Origin: Paenibacillus sp. BK033
GTDB lineage: Bacteria; Bacillota; Bacilli; Paenibacillales; Paenibacillaceae
Assembly: GCF_004345425.1 (NCBI RefSeq)
Contig: NZ_SLVP01000005.1
Span: forward strand, 186,001 to 250,000
DNA: 64,000 nt
Direction: 5' to 3'
The notes beneath the pieces were generated by a model that was not told the DNA's origin, searched no databases, and saw only the letters and a list, made by a program, of their open reading frames with translations. The first letter of the stretch is position 1, and each line of letters begins with the position of its first letter. Below are positions 1 to 6,439 of this stretch, in pieces. Both the position numbers and the translations under genes were made by a program.

Positions 1-172
1 TATAAGCGTTGGTACGGCCGTTTAATGACTAATCCTTGGTTCTTGATTATCAAAGCACGGAAATTACATTTGGATTGAAAATTAATTTTTATCTAACATT
101 GGCTAAATACATCCTTAATACAGCTCCTTTATGCTAACGGTAGAACAAACGATAAAGGAGCCAAATAAAGCG

Positions 173-442
173 ATGAAAGCCCAAAAAACAGAACCTGCAA
201 GAATGCCGGAGTACCGAATCAGCGAAAGCGAATCGATGCAATACAAGCTGCTTTACCAGATCCGCATGGGCAATATGAGCACAAGCGAACTGGATAAGCT
301 TCAATTCCTTTGCAAAAACGAGCTTCATCAGCTGCGCACCGAGCTGGATACGATGCTGCAAGAGCTTCGCGAGATGAACAAGCAAATGCAAGGCAAGAAC
401 GAAGAGTATACGGAAAAAGATAAGGAAGGCATCGCTGCTTAA
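173..442 (+). CDS. Small charged protein of unknown function
   Basis: I do not recognise a family. From the ATG at 173 the product is 89 residues, very rich in Glu, Lys, Gln and Met, with no signal peptide or membrane segment. The second half, from about residue 30, has heptad-like spacing of Leu (QYKLLYQIR, LDKLQFL, LRTELDTMLQELREM) and is probably a helical hairpin or coiled coil. An in-frame ATG at 131 exists, but the AAAGGAG at 154-160 sits upstream of the ATG at 173, so the later start is preferred. A hairpin overlapping the stop codon ends it as a single gene. A cytosolic regulatory or structural small protein is possible, but that is a guess. Confidence 0.6.
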   Translation: MKAQKTEPARMPEYRISESESMQYKLLYQIRMGNMSTSELDKLQFLCKNELHQLRTELDTMLQELREMNKQMQGKNEEYTEKDKEGIAA

Positions 443-462
443 GAGGCAATGATGCTTTTTTT
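429..462 (+). terminator. Rho-independent terminator
   Basis: GCATC pairs with GATGC across a loop that contains the stop codon of the small gene, followed by seven T. The stem is short, so the call is moderate. Confidence 0.45.
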
Positions 463-558
463 ATTTGTCTTTCAAGAGTTTAGGACATATGTCCTTTTTG
501 TTTTTTCACTCTCGTCGTTTAATTAGAAGAGCGAAACGAACGAGGAGGATGACGAGTG

Positions 559-984
559 ATGAGAGGCATTCTATTTGCCGTGCTGGGCGGTGTGTTTCTA
601 ACCTTGCAAGGGACTGCCAATTCAGCGATTGGCGAGCAGCTTGGCACCTGGCAGGCCGCCGTTCTGACGCAAGGGACGGGCTTTGCTGCCGCACTGTTAA
701 TCGTATGGCTCACAGGCGACCGGTCGTGGAAGCAGCTCAATCAAGTGAAGCTTCGCTACCGGTTCGGAGGAGCGTTTGCGGCTTTTATCATATTCAGCAA
801 CATTACGGCTTTTCACCATAACGGAGCAGCCATTACGGTATCGTCCGTGCTGATTGCCCAGATCCTGGTTACATTAGGAATGGAAAAAGCCGGCTGGTTC
901 GGGAATGCGGCAATCCGGTTAAGAGCCCCGCAATGGATCGGCATTGCCCTTATGATTACCGGAATCTTATGTTTATCGTTCTGA
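559..984 (+). CDS. DMT-superfamily transporter, YdcZ type (first of a pair)
   Basis: A hydrophobic protein of 141 residues with four or five membrane helices, matching the short YdcZ (DUF606) branch of the drug/metabolite transporters. The opening GGVFLTLQGTANSAIGEQLGTWQAA is typical of this family, whose members are half the length of EamA transporters and may act as dimers or heterodimers. The ATG at 559 follows GAGGAGG at 542-548; a GTG at 556 is an equally placed alternative. It is followed 37 bp later by a Crp/Fnr regulator and then by a second YdcZ protein, so the three look like one operon. The substrate cannot be read from the sequence. Confidence 0.8.
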   Translation: MRGILFAVLGGVFLTLQGTANSAIGEQLGTWQAAVLTQGTGFAAALLIVWLTGDRSWKQLNQVKLRYRFGGAFAAFIIFSNITAFHHNGAAITVSSVLIAQILVTLGMEKAGWFGNAAIRLRAPQWIGIALMITGILCLSF

Positions 985-1021
985 CCGGATAAAATATCCA
1001 TTAGAAAGGGGAGGCCGCCCG

Positions 1022-1726
1022 TTGAAAGAAATTTTGGATGATGCAAGGATCGATCAATACCTAACCCAATACGCGTTAGACGATGTATTCCCAAGCTCGC
1101 TTCGGCAGCATCTGGCGTTATACCGGTTCGAACCGGGCGACACGCTATGCAAGCAAGGCGAAATACCGGAGTATATCTTCTTTCTCATGCTTGGAAAAGT
1201 GAAGGTGTACACGACCTCGGCAGACGGCAAGACGCTGCTTATTAATTTTACCTCCCCGCTAGGCGTGCTCGGCGAGATTGAATGCCTGAACGAATTGGAA
1301 AATTTGAATACCGTATCCGCGGTAACCAAAGTGGAGACCATTGTTTTTCACAAGCGTTGGCTGAAGCTATATCGGGAAGAAGTACCGTTCCTGCAATTTA
1401 TGCTGCATCTCGTCACCGAAAAGTTTTATAACAAGTCGGTGTCGCTTAGCTTTAATCTCTTGTACCCGGTCGAAGTCCGGTTGGCAAGCTATTTGCTGTC
1501 CGTAACGACCCCGGAGGATGCTATAGTCAGCACGACTCATCTGAAGGATATGGCGAATCTTATCGGAACAAGCTACCGGCACTTGAATCGCATTATTCTC
1601 GGCTTCACCGGCATGAACCTGATCGAGCGCAGCCGGGGAACGCTTCTCGTGAAAGACCGCAAGGGACTTGAAGAGACTGCCGGAAAAAATATTTACGAGA
1701 ATGGGGACCGGAAGGAGCAGAAATGA
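1022..1726 (+). CDS. Crp/Fnr family transcriptional regulator (YeiL-like)
   Basis: 234 residues: an N-terminal cyclic-nucleotide-binding-type beta barrel (roughly residues 25-120, FEPGDTLCKQGEIPEYIFFL then GKVKVYTT) and a C-terminal winged helix (about 165-215, TTHLKDMANLIGTSYRHLNRII). No cluster of Cys typical of an FNR iron-sulfur regulator is present. The TTG at 1022 has GGGGAGG seven bases upstream. Its stop overlaps the next start as ATGA, indicating translational coupling. Being sandwiched between two YdcZ transporters suggests it controls them; Crp/Fnr proteins annotated YeiL are, from memory, often found with DMT transporters. The ligand is unknown. Confidence 0.85.
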   Translation: MKEILDDARIDQYLTQYALDDVFPSSLRQHLALYRFEPGDTLCKQGEIPEYIFFLMLGKVKVYTTSADGKTLLINFTSPLGVLGEIECLNELENLNTVSAVTKVETIVFHKRWLKLYREEVPFLQFMLHLVTEKFYNKSVSLSFNLLYPVEVRLASYLLSVTTPEDAIVSTTHLKDMANLIGTSYRHLNRIILGFTGMNLIERSRGTLLVKDRKGLEETAGKNIYENGDRKEQK

Positions 1727-2202
1727 TGTTGACAGGTATATTACTGGCATTGATGGCGGGTTCGCTGGTCAGCGTGCAGAATTTGTTCAACAATAAAGTC
1801 AATGCGGCCGCGAATTCGCATACAACTACGGCTCTAGTGCTTGGAATGGGCTTTATGGCTTCGTTAGGCATGGGGTTGCTGTTTGAAGGAGCGGATTTGC
1901 TGAGCTGGAAGCCGATGCCCGTCTGGTTCTGGTTCAGCGGCTTGCTTGGCATCGGCGTAGTCACTTGCGTCGTAAAGGGAGTAAGGCTATTGGGCCCAAG
2001 CTATGGGACAACGATCGTAATGGCCTCCCAGCTGCTTTGCGCTTTATGGTGGGATTCGGCCGGTTGGTTTGGACTCGAGCGGGTGCCTTTCACGCCGCAG
2101 AAAGCCATTGGCATAGCTGCGCTTCTGGCAGGAATTCTCTTGTTCAAGTCAAAGCCTAAGGAGAATCGACAGCTTGGAGAGGTGCGGCATGAATTATCGT
2201 AA
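1723..2202 (+). CDS. DMT-superfamily transporter, YdcZ type (second of a pair)
   Basis: 159 residues with about five membrane helices and a short hydrophilic tail (KSKPKENRQLGEVRHELS). Same YdcZ/DUF606 family as the gene at 559 but clearly diverged from it, as expected for two subunits of a heteromeric transporter. It overlaps the regulator by four bases; a second ATG at 1726 is an alternative start with slightly better spacing from the GAAGGAG at 1711-1717. A strong terminator follows at 2242, closing a three-gene unit of transporter, regulator and transporter. Confidence 0.8.
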   Translation: MMLTGILLALMAGSLVSVQNLFNNKVNAAANSHTTTALVLGMGFMASLGMGLLFEGADLLSWKPMPVWFWFSGLLGIGVVTCVVKGVRLLGPSYGTTIVMASQLLCALWWDSAGWFGLERVPFTPQKAIGIAALLAGILLFKSKPKENRQLGEVRHELS

Positions 2203-2241
2203 CAAACGATTAGACGGAAATGCATCTTGAAAAGGATTAAG

Positions 2242-2267
2242 GAAGCCGCGTTCCGTGGCTTCTTTTT
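2242..2267 (+). terminator. Rho-independent terminator
   Basis: GAAGCCGCG pairs with CGTGGCTTC (one G-U) over a 3-base loop, followed by five T. Ends the YdcZ/Crp operon. Confidence 0.85.
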
Positions 2268-2268
2268 A

Positions 2269-2297
2269 TGTTAAGATAAAGGGATAGCTTATCTTAA
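2269..2297 (+). promoter_or_regulatory. Extended -10 promoter with 9-bp palindrome before azlC
   Basis: TTAAGATAA at 2271-2279 and TTATCTTAA at 2289-2297 form a perfect inverted repeat around nine bases. Its left arm overlaps an extended -10 (TG-T-TAAGAT, 2269-2277) and its right arm abuts the azlC ribosome binding site (about 2298-2307). It is placed where a repressor operator, or a 5' mRNA hairpin, would control azlCD. No regulator gene is adjacent. Confidence 0.45.
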
Positions 2298-2310
2298 GAG
2301 AGGGAAGTAC

Positions 2311-3036
2311 ATGCAGCAAGAGAACGCACAGCTTAGAATGGAAAGAGACGAGAACGGCTTCCTTCAAGGGGTGAAGGATTGCGTACCTACTTTACTGGGG
2401 TATTTAAGCATCGGATTCGCGGCGGGAGTGGTTGGTCATACCTCGGGGTTAAGCGTACTGGAAATTACCTTGATGTCGATTCTTATTTATGCCGGCTCCG
2501 CGCAATTTATTATCGCCGGTATGGTAGCCTCGCAAGGCTCCATAGCGGCAATCGTGTTTACCGTATTTATCGTTAATCTTCGGCATCTGCTGCTAAGCGC
2601 GGCATTGTCTCCTTATTTCCGCCAGTTGACGGCGTTCAAGACCGTGATGATCGGTACGCTTTTGACGGACGAGACTTTTGGAGTGGCTATGAACAAAGCC
2701 GCAAACACGAGGGCGCTTAGCGAATCTTGGATGAACGGTCTGAATGTAACGGCCTATCTCAATTGGATACTTGCTACGATGGCGGGAGCTTTTCTGGGGC
2801 AATGGATTACGAATCCGGAGAAGTTCGGGCTCGATTTCGCGTTGCCTGCGATGTTTATTGGACTGCTGGTCTTGCAGCTATTAGGCCGCCAGAAGCTGTT
2901 CAGAGATATGGTCGTTGTCGTAAGCGCGGTGATTATCGTTGTAGGTGCAAGCACGGTGACCTCGGGAAGCGTGGCGGTTATTATCGCTACCGTAAGCGCG
3001 GCAACAATAGGAGTGTTGATTGAACGATGGAAATAA
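2311..3036 (+). CDS. azlC: AzlC: branched-chain amino acid exporter, large subunit
   Basis: 241 residues matching AzlC, the large membrane subunit of the AzlCD exporter for branched-chain amino acids and leucine analogues. Residues 20-60 (DCVPTLLGYLSIGFAAG, then ISVL-type helix and YAGSAQFI) and the FIVNLRHLLLSAALSPYF block are the family hallmarks; seven to eight membrane helices follow. The ATG at 2311 has a GAGAGGGAAG ribosome site directly upstream. It overlaps azlD by ten bases, the usual coupled arrangement. Control probably acts through the palindrome at 2271-2297. Confidence 0.93.
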   Translation: MQQENAQLRMERDENGFLQGVKDCVPTLLGYLSIGFAAGVVGHTSGLSVLEITLMSILIYAGSAQFIIAGMVASQGSIAAIVFTVFIVNLRHLLLSAALSPYFRQLTAFKTVMIGTLLTDETFGVAMNKAANTRALSESWMNGLNVTAYLNWILATMAGAFLGQWITNPEKFGLDFALPAMFIGLLVLQLLGRQKLFRDMVVVVSAVIIVVGASTVTSGSVAVIIATVSAATIGVLIERWK

Positions 3037-3353
3037 GATGGGATATTCTTGCCATTATACTAGGTGCTTCAATCGTTACTTTTGTTCCCAGGGTGCTGCC
3101 GCTTGTTGTGCTCAGCCGATTGCAAATCCCGGATCTCGCGATGCGATGGCTAAGCTATATACCGGTTGCGGTTATGGCAGCCTTATTAGGCAATGAACTG
3201 CTGATGACCGGCGGTAAGCTTACCGCTCTGCAGGATAACATCGAGCTGTTTGCCGCGCTGCCCACCTTCTTGGTAGCGATATTCACGCGCAGCTTGCTTG
3301 GCACGATTATCACGGGCGTAGTAACCGTCATGATGCTGCGGTTGATATTATAG
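3027..3353 (+). CDS. azlD: AzlD: branched-chain amino acid exporter, small subunit
   Basis: 108 residues with three to four membrane helices and the AzlD signature near the N terminus (IVTFVPRVLPLVVLSRLQIPDLAMRWLSYIPVAVMAALL). It forms a two-component exporter with AzlC. The start lies inside the last codons of azlC, so translation is coupled. The 132 bases after it carry no clear terminator; the next gene has its own ribosome site. Confidence 0.92.
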   Translation: MEIRWDILAIILGASIVTFVPRVLPLVVLSRLQIPDLAMRWLSYIPVAVMAALLGNELLMTGGKLTALQDNIELFAALPTFLVAIFTRSLLGTIITGVVTVMMLRLIL

Positions 3354-3485
3354 GTCCGTATATCGCAGACTTTTTCTTATAATGGCATTTGTTTAGATCC
3401 TACGTACAGAAAACGGGTCTTGACTGCGAATGATTATCCAAGACAAAAGTAACAGGTTGTTGCAGCAAGCTTGGAGGAAGTTGAA

Positions 3486-5561
3486 ATGAGATCAGAGATG
3501 CATTATCAAAAAGCAAAAAAACGAGGACTATGGAAGAAGCTTGTCCTTCTTGTTATGATTGCCTGCGTTTTTTTCGCCGTAGTGGGAGTAATTGCATTTA
3601 AATTCATGGTTGCGAGGCAGGATGTGTCCTTGCTGGAGGAGCCGCTGCCTGCCTCCACGATCATTTACGATCAGAATAACGAAGAAGCGCTTCGCATTTC
3701 GCCGAAAAAAGCCGAAGCCGTCAGCCATGACAGCCTGCCGGAGCAACTGATCGAAGCGGTAGTCGCCGTAGAGGACAAACGGTTCTTCGAGCATAAAGGC
3801 ACGGATTTGCAAGGGATTGCCCGTGCCATGATGACCAATCTGACTAATGGCAAGACGGTACAGGGAGCAAGCACCATTACGCAGCAGCTGGCGAAAAACG
3901 TGTTTCTTAGCCAGGAACGGACCTGGACCCGCAAGTGGAAGGAGCTGCTGCTCGCCGAGAAAATCGAGAAAAATTACGATAAGCAGCAGATTATAACCTT
4001 TTACTTGAACCAGATTTATTTTGGCGAAGGGGCTTGGGGGATTAAGAAGGCTTCCGAGGTGTATTTTGGCATTCCGGTGAACGAACTGTCGCTTACGCAA
4101 TCGGCACTGCTTGCCGGAATGATCAAGGCGCCTTCGGCACTCTCGCCCTACAGCCATCCGGAGGAAGCGAAAGCCCGCAGAAACGTCGTGCTGAAGCTTA
4201 TGAAGGATCAGGGCAAGATTGATCAATCGACTTATGAGGCCTCGGTAAAGGAGCCGCTTCATATTCAAAGCTCGAAGCCAAGCAGCAGTGACGCCATTAA
4301 ATACCCGTATTTCATCGATCAGGTCATTCGAGAGGCAAGCGAGAAATATGGATTAACGGAAAATGAAGTGCTTCACGGAGGATTCCGGATCTATACGACT
4401 CTGGATAGGAAGATGCAGGAAGCCGCCGAGCAAGTCTATTCGGAGGACAGCCTCTTTCCGTCGAGCAGCTCGGATCAGCTGATTCAAAGCGGGGCTGTGC
4501 TTGTAGATCCTAGAGACGGCGGGATACGGGCTCTCATCGGAGGCCGCGGCGAGCAGCCGTTCCGCGGCTTTAACCGGGCGGTGCAGCTGAAACGCCAGCC
4601 GGGCTCTACGATGAAGCCGATATCGGTGTATACGCCGGCTTTGGAGCGTGGGTATACTCCGGACAGTACTTTAATGGATGAACCGGTTAATTTCGGAGGT
4701 TATCAGCCCAAAAATGCGGGCGGCAGCTATCTTGGCGAAGTATCGATCTATGAAGCACTCATTCATTCTTATAATGTGCCTGCGGTATCGCTGCTTAATG
4801 AGATGGGGATTGATGCAGGGATGGAAGCCGCAAAGCGGTTCGGTATCGAGCTTACGGATTCGGACCGGACGCTGGGACTTGCTTTAGGCGGCTTGCAGGA
4901 AGGAGTCTCGCCGCTCGCCATGGCGGAAGCTTTTGGCGTATTCGCGAATGACGGAACGCGGATTCCGGCACATGCCATTACTCGGATCGAGCCGGCTGAA
5001 GGGGAGACAACAGCCCAATTCGATTCCAACGGCAGCGTGAAAGTGACGGAGCCTGCCGTTGCCCGGACGATGACTGCGATGCTTGAAGGAGTCGTCAAGG
5101 AAGGTACCGGCGACGCAGCGGCCCTTGGCGATCGCCAGGTAGCAGGCAAGACGGGTACTACCGAAATGCCGGGAACCGGCGGACAAGGGATGAAGGACAA
5201 TTGGTTTGTCGGGTATACGCCGCAGTTGGTTGGAGCGGTATGGCTGGGTTATGACCATACGGATGCCAGCCACTACCTGACGACAACCTCGAAGGCAGCA
5301 GCAGCCGTATTCCAGAAGCTGATGAGCGAAGCTCTTGAAGGCGAGCCGGTAATGGCCTTTGCGAAAGCGCCTGGGATTTCGAAGAAACCAAAGGATACCG
5401 GGAAGAAACAGGAGGAGAAAGAGGATAAGCCGAAGCACGATAAACCGGGTCGCGAAAAACCGAAGCACGATAAACCGGAGAAAGATAAGCCGAAGAAAGG
5501 GCCGTCAGACGAGCATAAAGGCAAAGGAAAGGGAAGAGAAGGCAAAAATGACGAGGATTGA
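3486..5561 (+). CDS. Class A penicillin-binding protein (PBP1A family)
   Basis: Bifunctional peptidoglycan synthase of 691 residues. A short basic tail and one membrane helix (about 19-38) are followed by the GT51 transglycosylase domain (EDKRFFEHKG near 96-105, GASTITQQLAKN near 125-136) and the transpeptidase domain (SxxK in PGSTMKP with Ser374, SYN near 435, KTG at 555-557). The last ~60 residues are a low-complexity Lys/Asp/Pro/Glu tail with repeats of KPKHDKP, probably an extended extracellular segment. A TTG at 3471 is in frame, but GGAGGAAG at 3473-3480 lies inside that extension and correctly precedes the ATG at 3486. It overlaps the downstream hydrolase by 14 bases. Confidence 0.93.
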   Translation: MRSEMHYQKAKKRGLWKKLVLLVMIACVFFAVVGVIAFKFMVARQDVSLLEEPLPASTIIYDQNNEEALRISPKKAEAVSHDSLPEQLIEAVVAVEDKRFFEHKGTDLQGIARAMMTNLTNGKTVQGASTITQQLAKNVFLSQERTWTRKWKELLLAEKIEKNYDKQQIITFYLNQIYFGEGAWGIKKASEVYFGIPVNELSLTQSALLAGMIKAPSALSPYSHPEEAKARRNVVLKLMKDQGKIDQSTYEASVKEPLHIQSSKPSSSDAIKYPYFIDQVIREASEKYGLTENEVLHGGFRIYTTLDRKMQEAAEQVYSEDSLFPSSSSDQLIQSGAVLVDPRDGGIRALIGGRGEQPFRGFNRAVQLKRQPGSTMKPISVYTPALERGYTPDSTLMDEPVNFGGYQPKNAGGSYLGEVSIYEALIHSYNVPAVSLLNEMGIDAGMEAAKRFGIELTDSDRTLGLALGGLQEGVSPLAMAEAFGVFANDGTRIPAHAITRIEPAEGETTAQFDSNGSVKVTEPAVARTMTAMLEGVVKEGTGDAAALGDRQVAGKTGTTEMPGTGGQGMKDNWFVGYTPQLVGAVWLGYDHTDASHYLTTTSKAAAAVFQKLMSEALEGEPVMAFAKAPGISKKPKDTGKKQEEKEDKPKHDKPGREKPKHDKPEKDKPKKGPSDEHKGKGKGREGKNDED

Positions 5562-6153
5562 GATCAAGCAGCATTCGGATAAGGCCGTTATCGTAGTCCA
5601 TGAGATCTACGGTCTGAATTCGCATATCTCAACGATGTGTACAAAATTGGCTGAGCAGGGGTATGATGTATATGCTCCGAATCTGCTCGACCGGAAAGAG
5701 CCTTTTGGTTATGAACAAGAGCCAGAGGCTTACCGAAATTTTACGGAGCATGTCGGATTCGATAAAGCATCTTCCGCCATACTAACATTAACCGGTCAGC
5801 TAAAGCCGCAATACCGACAATTATTCCTTGTTGGATTCAGCGTTGGGGCAACCGCATCCTGGATGTGCGGCATGAGCCCCGATATCTCGGCGGTGGTGGG
5901 CTACTATGGCTCCCGAATCCGTAGTTATAAGGAGATCAATCTTGCCTGCCCGGTGTTATTGTTTTATCCGGAAGCCGAGCCCTCGTTTAACGTGGATGAG
6001 TTGATAGCCGAATTACGGGGCAACACGCAGGTCCAAATCCGCAAATTCGGCGGAAATCATGGCTTTGCGGATCCTTATTCTCCGCGGTATGTCCAAGCAT
6101 CGGCGGAAAAAGCCTTTGGTCGAATGACGGATTTTCTCAATTCCATTGGTTGA
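5548..6153 (+). CDS. Dienelactone hydrolase family protein
   Basis: 201-residue alpha/beta hydrolase. The opening IKQHSDKAVIVVHEIYGLNSHI matches the dienelactone hydrolase family, the nucleophile elbow is GFSVGA (Ser instead of the Cys of true dienelactone hydrolase), and the catalytic His is in GGNHGF. At the place where the acid (usually Asp, as in GxxD) is expected the sequence reads YPEAEPSF, so a Glu may serve or the acid lies elsewhere. The frame is open far upstream through the penicillin-binding protein gene, but the ATG at 5548, with GGGAAGAGAAGG just before it, gives the expected family N terminus. Substrate unknown; probably a cytosolic esterase. Confidence 0.8.
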   Translation: MTRIEIKQHSDKAVIVVHEIYGLNSHISTMCTKLAEQGYDVYAPNLLDRKEPFGYEQEPEAYRNFTEHVGFDKASSAILTLTGQLKPQYRQLFLVGFSVGATASWMCGMSPDISAVVGYYGSRIRSYKEINLACPVLLFYPEAEPSFNVDELIAELRGNTQVQIRKFGGNHGFADPYSPRYVQASAEKAFGRMTDFLNSIG

Positions 6154-6178
6154 ATTTCAAAAAAGGGTATGTTAAGAT
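6150..6178 (+). promoter_or_regulatory. Sigma-A promoter of the ABC-F leader
   Basis: TTGAAT at 6150-6155 and TAAGAT at 6173-6178 with exactly 17 bp between them. Transcription would begin near 6185, about 255 bases before the ABC-F start codon, leaving a long leader. Confidence 0.6.
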
Positions 6179-6200
6179 ACCTGTAATTTAAGGATTGGGG

Positions 6201-6236
6201 TTGAAAAAGATATGTAGGATTTTCTTGCGACGGTAG
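6201..6236 (+). CDS. Putative leader peptide of the ABC-F gene
   Basis: A TTG at 6201 preceded by TTAAGGAT with about six bases spacing opens an 11-codon frame, MKKICRIFLRR, ending at TAG 6234-6236. It begins only ~16 bases after the predicted transcription start and is followed by two terminator-like hairpins before an antibiotic-resistance type ABC-F gene. This is the layout of ribosome-mediated attenuation, in which a drug-stalled ribosome on the leader changes folding and lets polymerase read through. The basic, hydrophobic peptide is compatible with drug-dependent stalling, but whether it stalls is inference. There is no similarity evidence for this peptide. Confidence 0.45.
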   Translation: MKKICRIFLRR

Positions 6237-6241
6237 ACAAG

Positions 6242-6284
6242 AATAAAACGAACGATAACGATCCGTTTCGATTGTTTTATTTTT
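6242..6284 (+). terminator. Possible attenuator hairpin 1
   Basis: AATAAAAC at 6242-6249 pairs with GTTTTATT at 6274-6281, with ACGA/TCGA-type pairing possible inside, then T-rich sequence. It lies six bases after the leader stop codon. AU-rich, so weaker than the hairpin at 6384. Confidence 0.4.
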
Positions 6285-6383
6285 CTATGCGCAAGAGAGT
6301 TACTACCTCTTTTTCACTCAGGCGAATATCCTTTTCCGACCCGTTTGGACGGTATCCAAGGGCCGGATTTGCCGTATTCATTT

Positions 6384-6420
6384 GAGCTGCGAGAAAGGTA
6401 ACTTTCTTGCAGCTCTTTTT
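6384..6420 (+). terminator. Strong terminator just before the ABC-F ribosome site (attenuator)
   Basis: GAGCTGC-G-AGAAAG pairs with CTTTCT-T-GCAGCTC over a GTAA-type loop and is followed by five T. It sits only 20 bases before the ABC-F start codon, so it would block transcription of that gene unless an alternative fold forms. It is too far (over 230 bases) and in the wrong context to serve the upstream hydrolase alone. Confidence 0.75.
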
Positions 6421-6439
6421 GATTGCGGGGGGAATTTCC

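Noticed and set aside
1-172. Promoter or RNA gene in the first 170 bases
   Set aside because: AT-rich sequence with no -35/-10 pair at accepted spacing and no stable hairpin; nothing can be supported.
3528-4268. Minus-strand frame of 246 codons inside the penicillin-binding protein gene
   Set aside because: Antisense shadow of a strongly supported coding region with complete catalytic motifs on the plus strand.
5359-5547. N-terminal extension of the dienelactone hydrolase frame into the penicillin-binding protein gene
   Set aside because: It is the Lys/Asp-rich tail region read in another frame (Arg-rich product); the ribosome site and family alignment favour ATG 5548.
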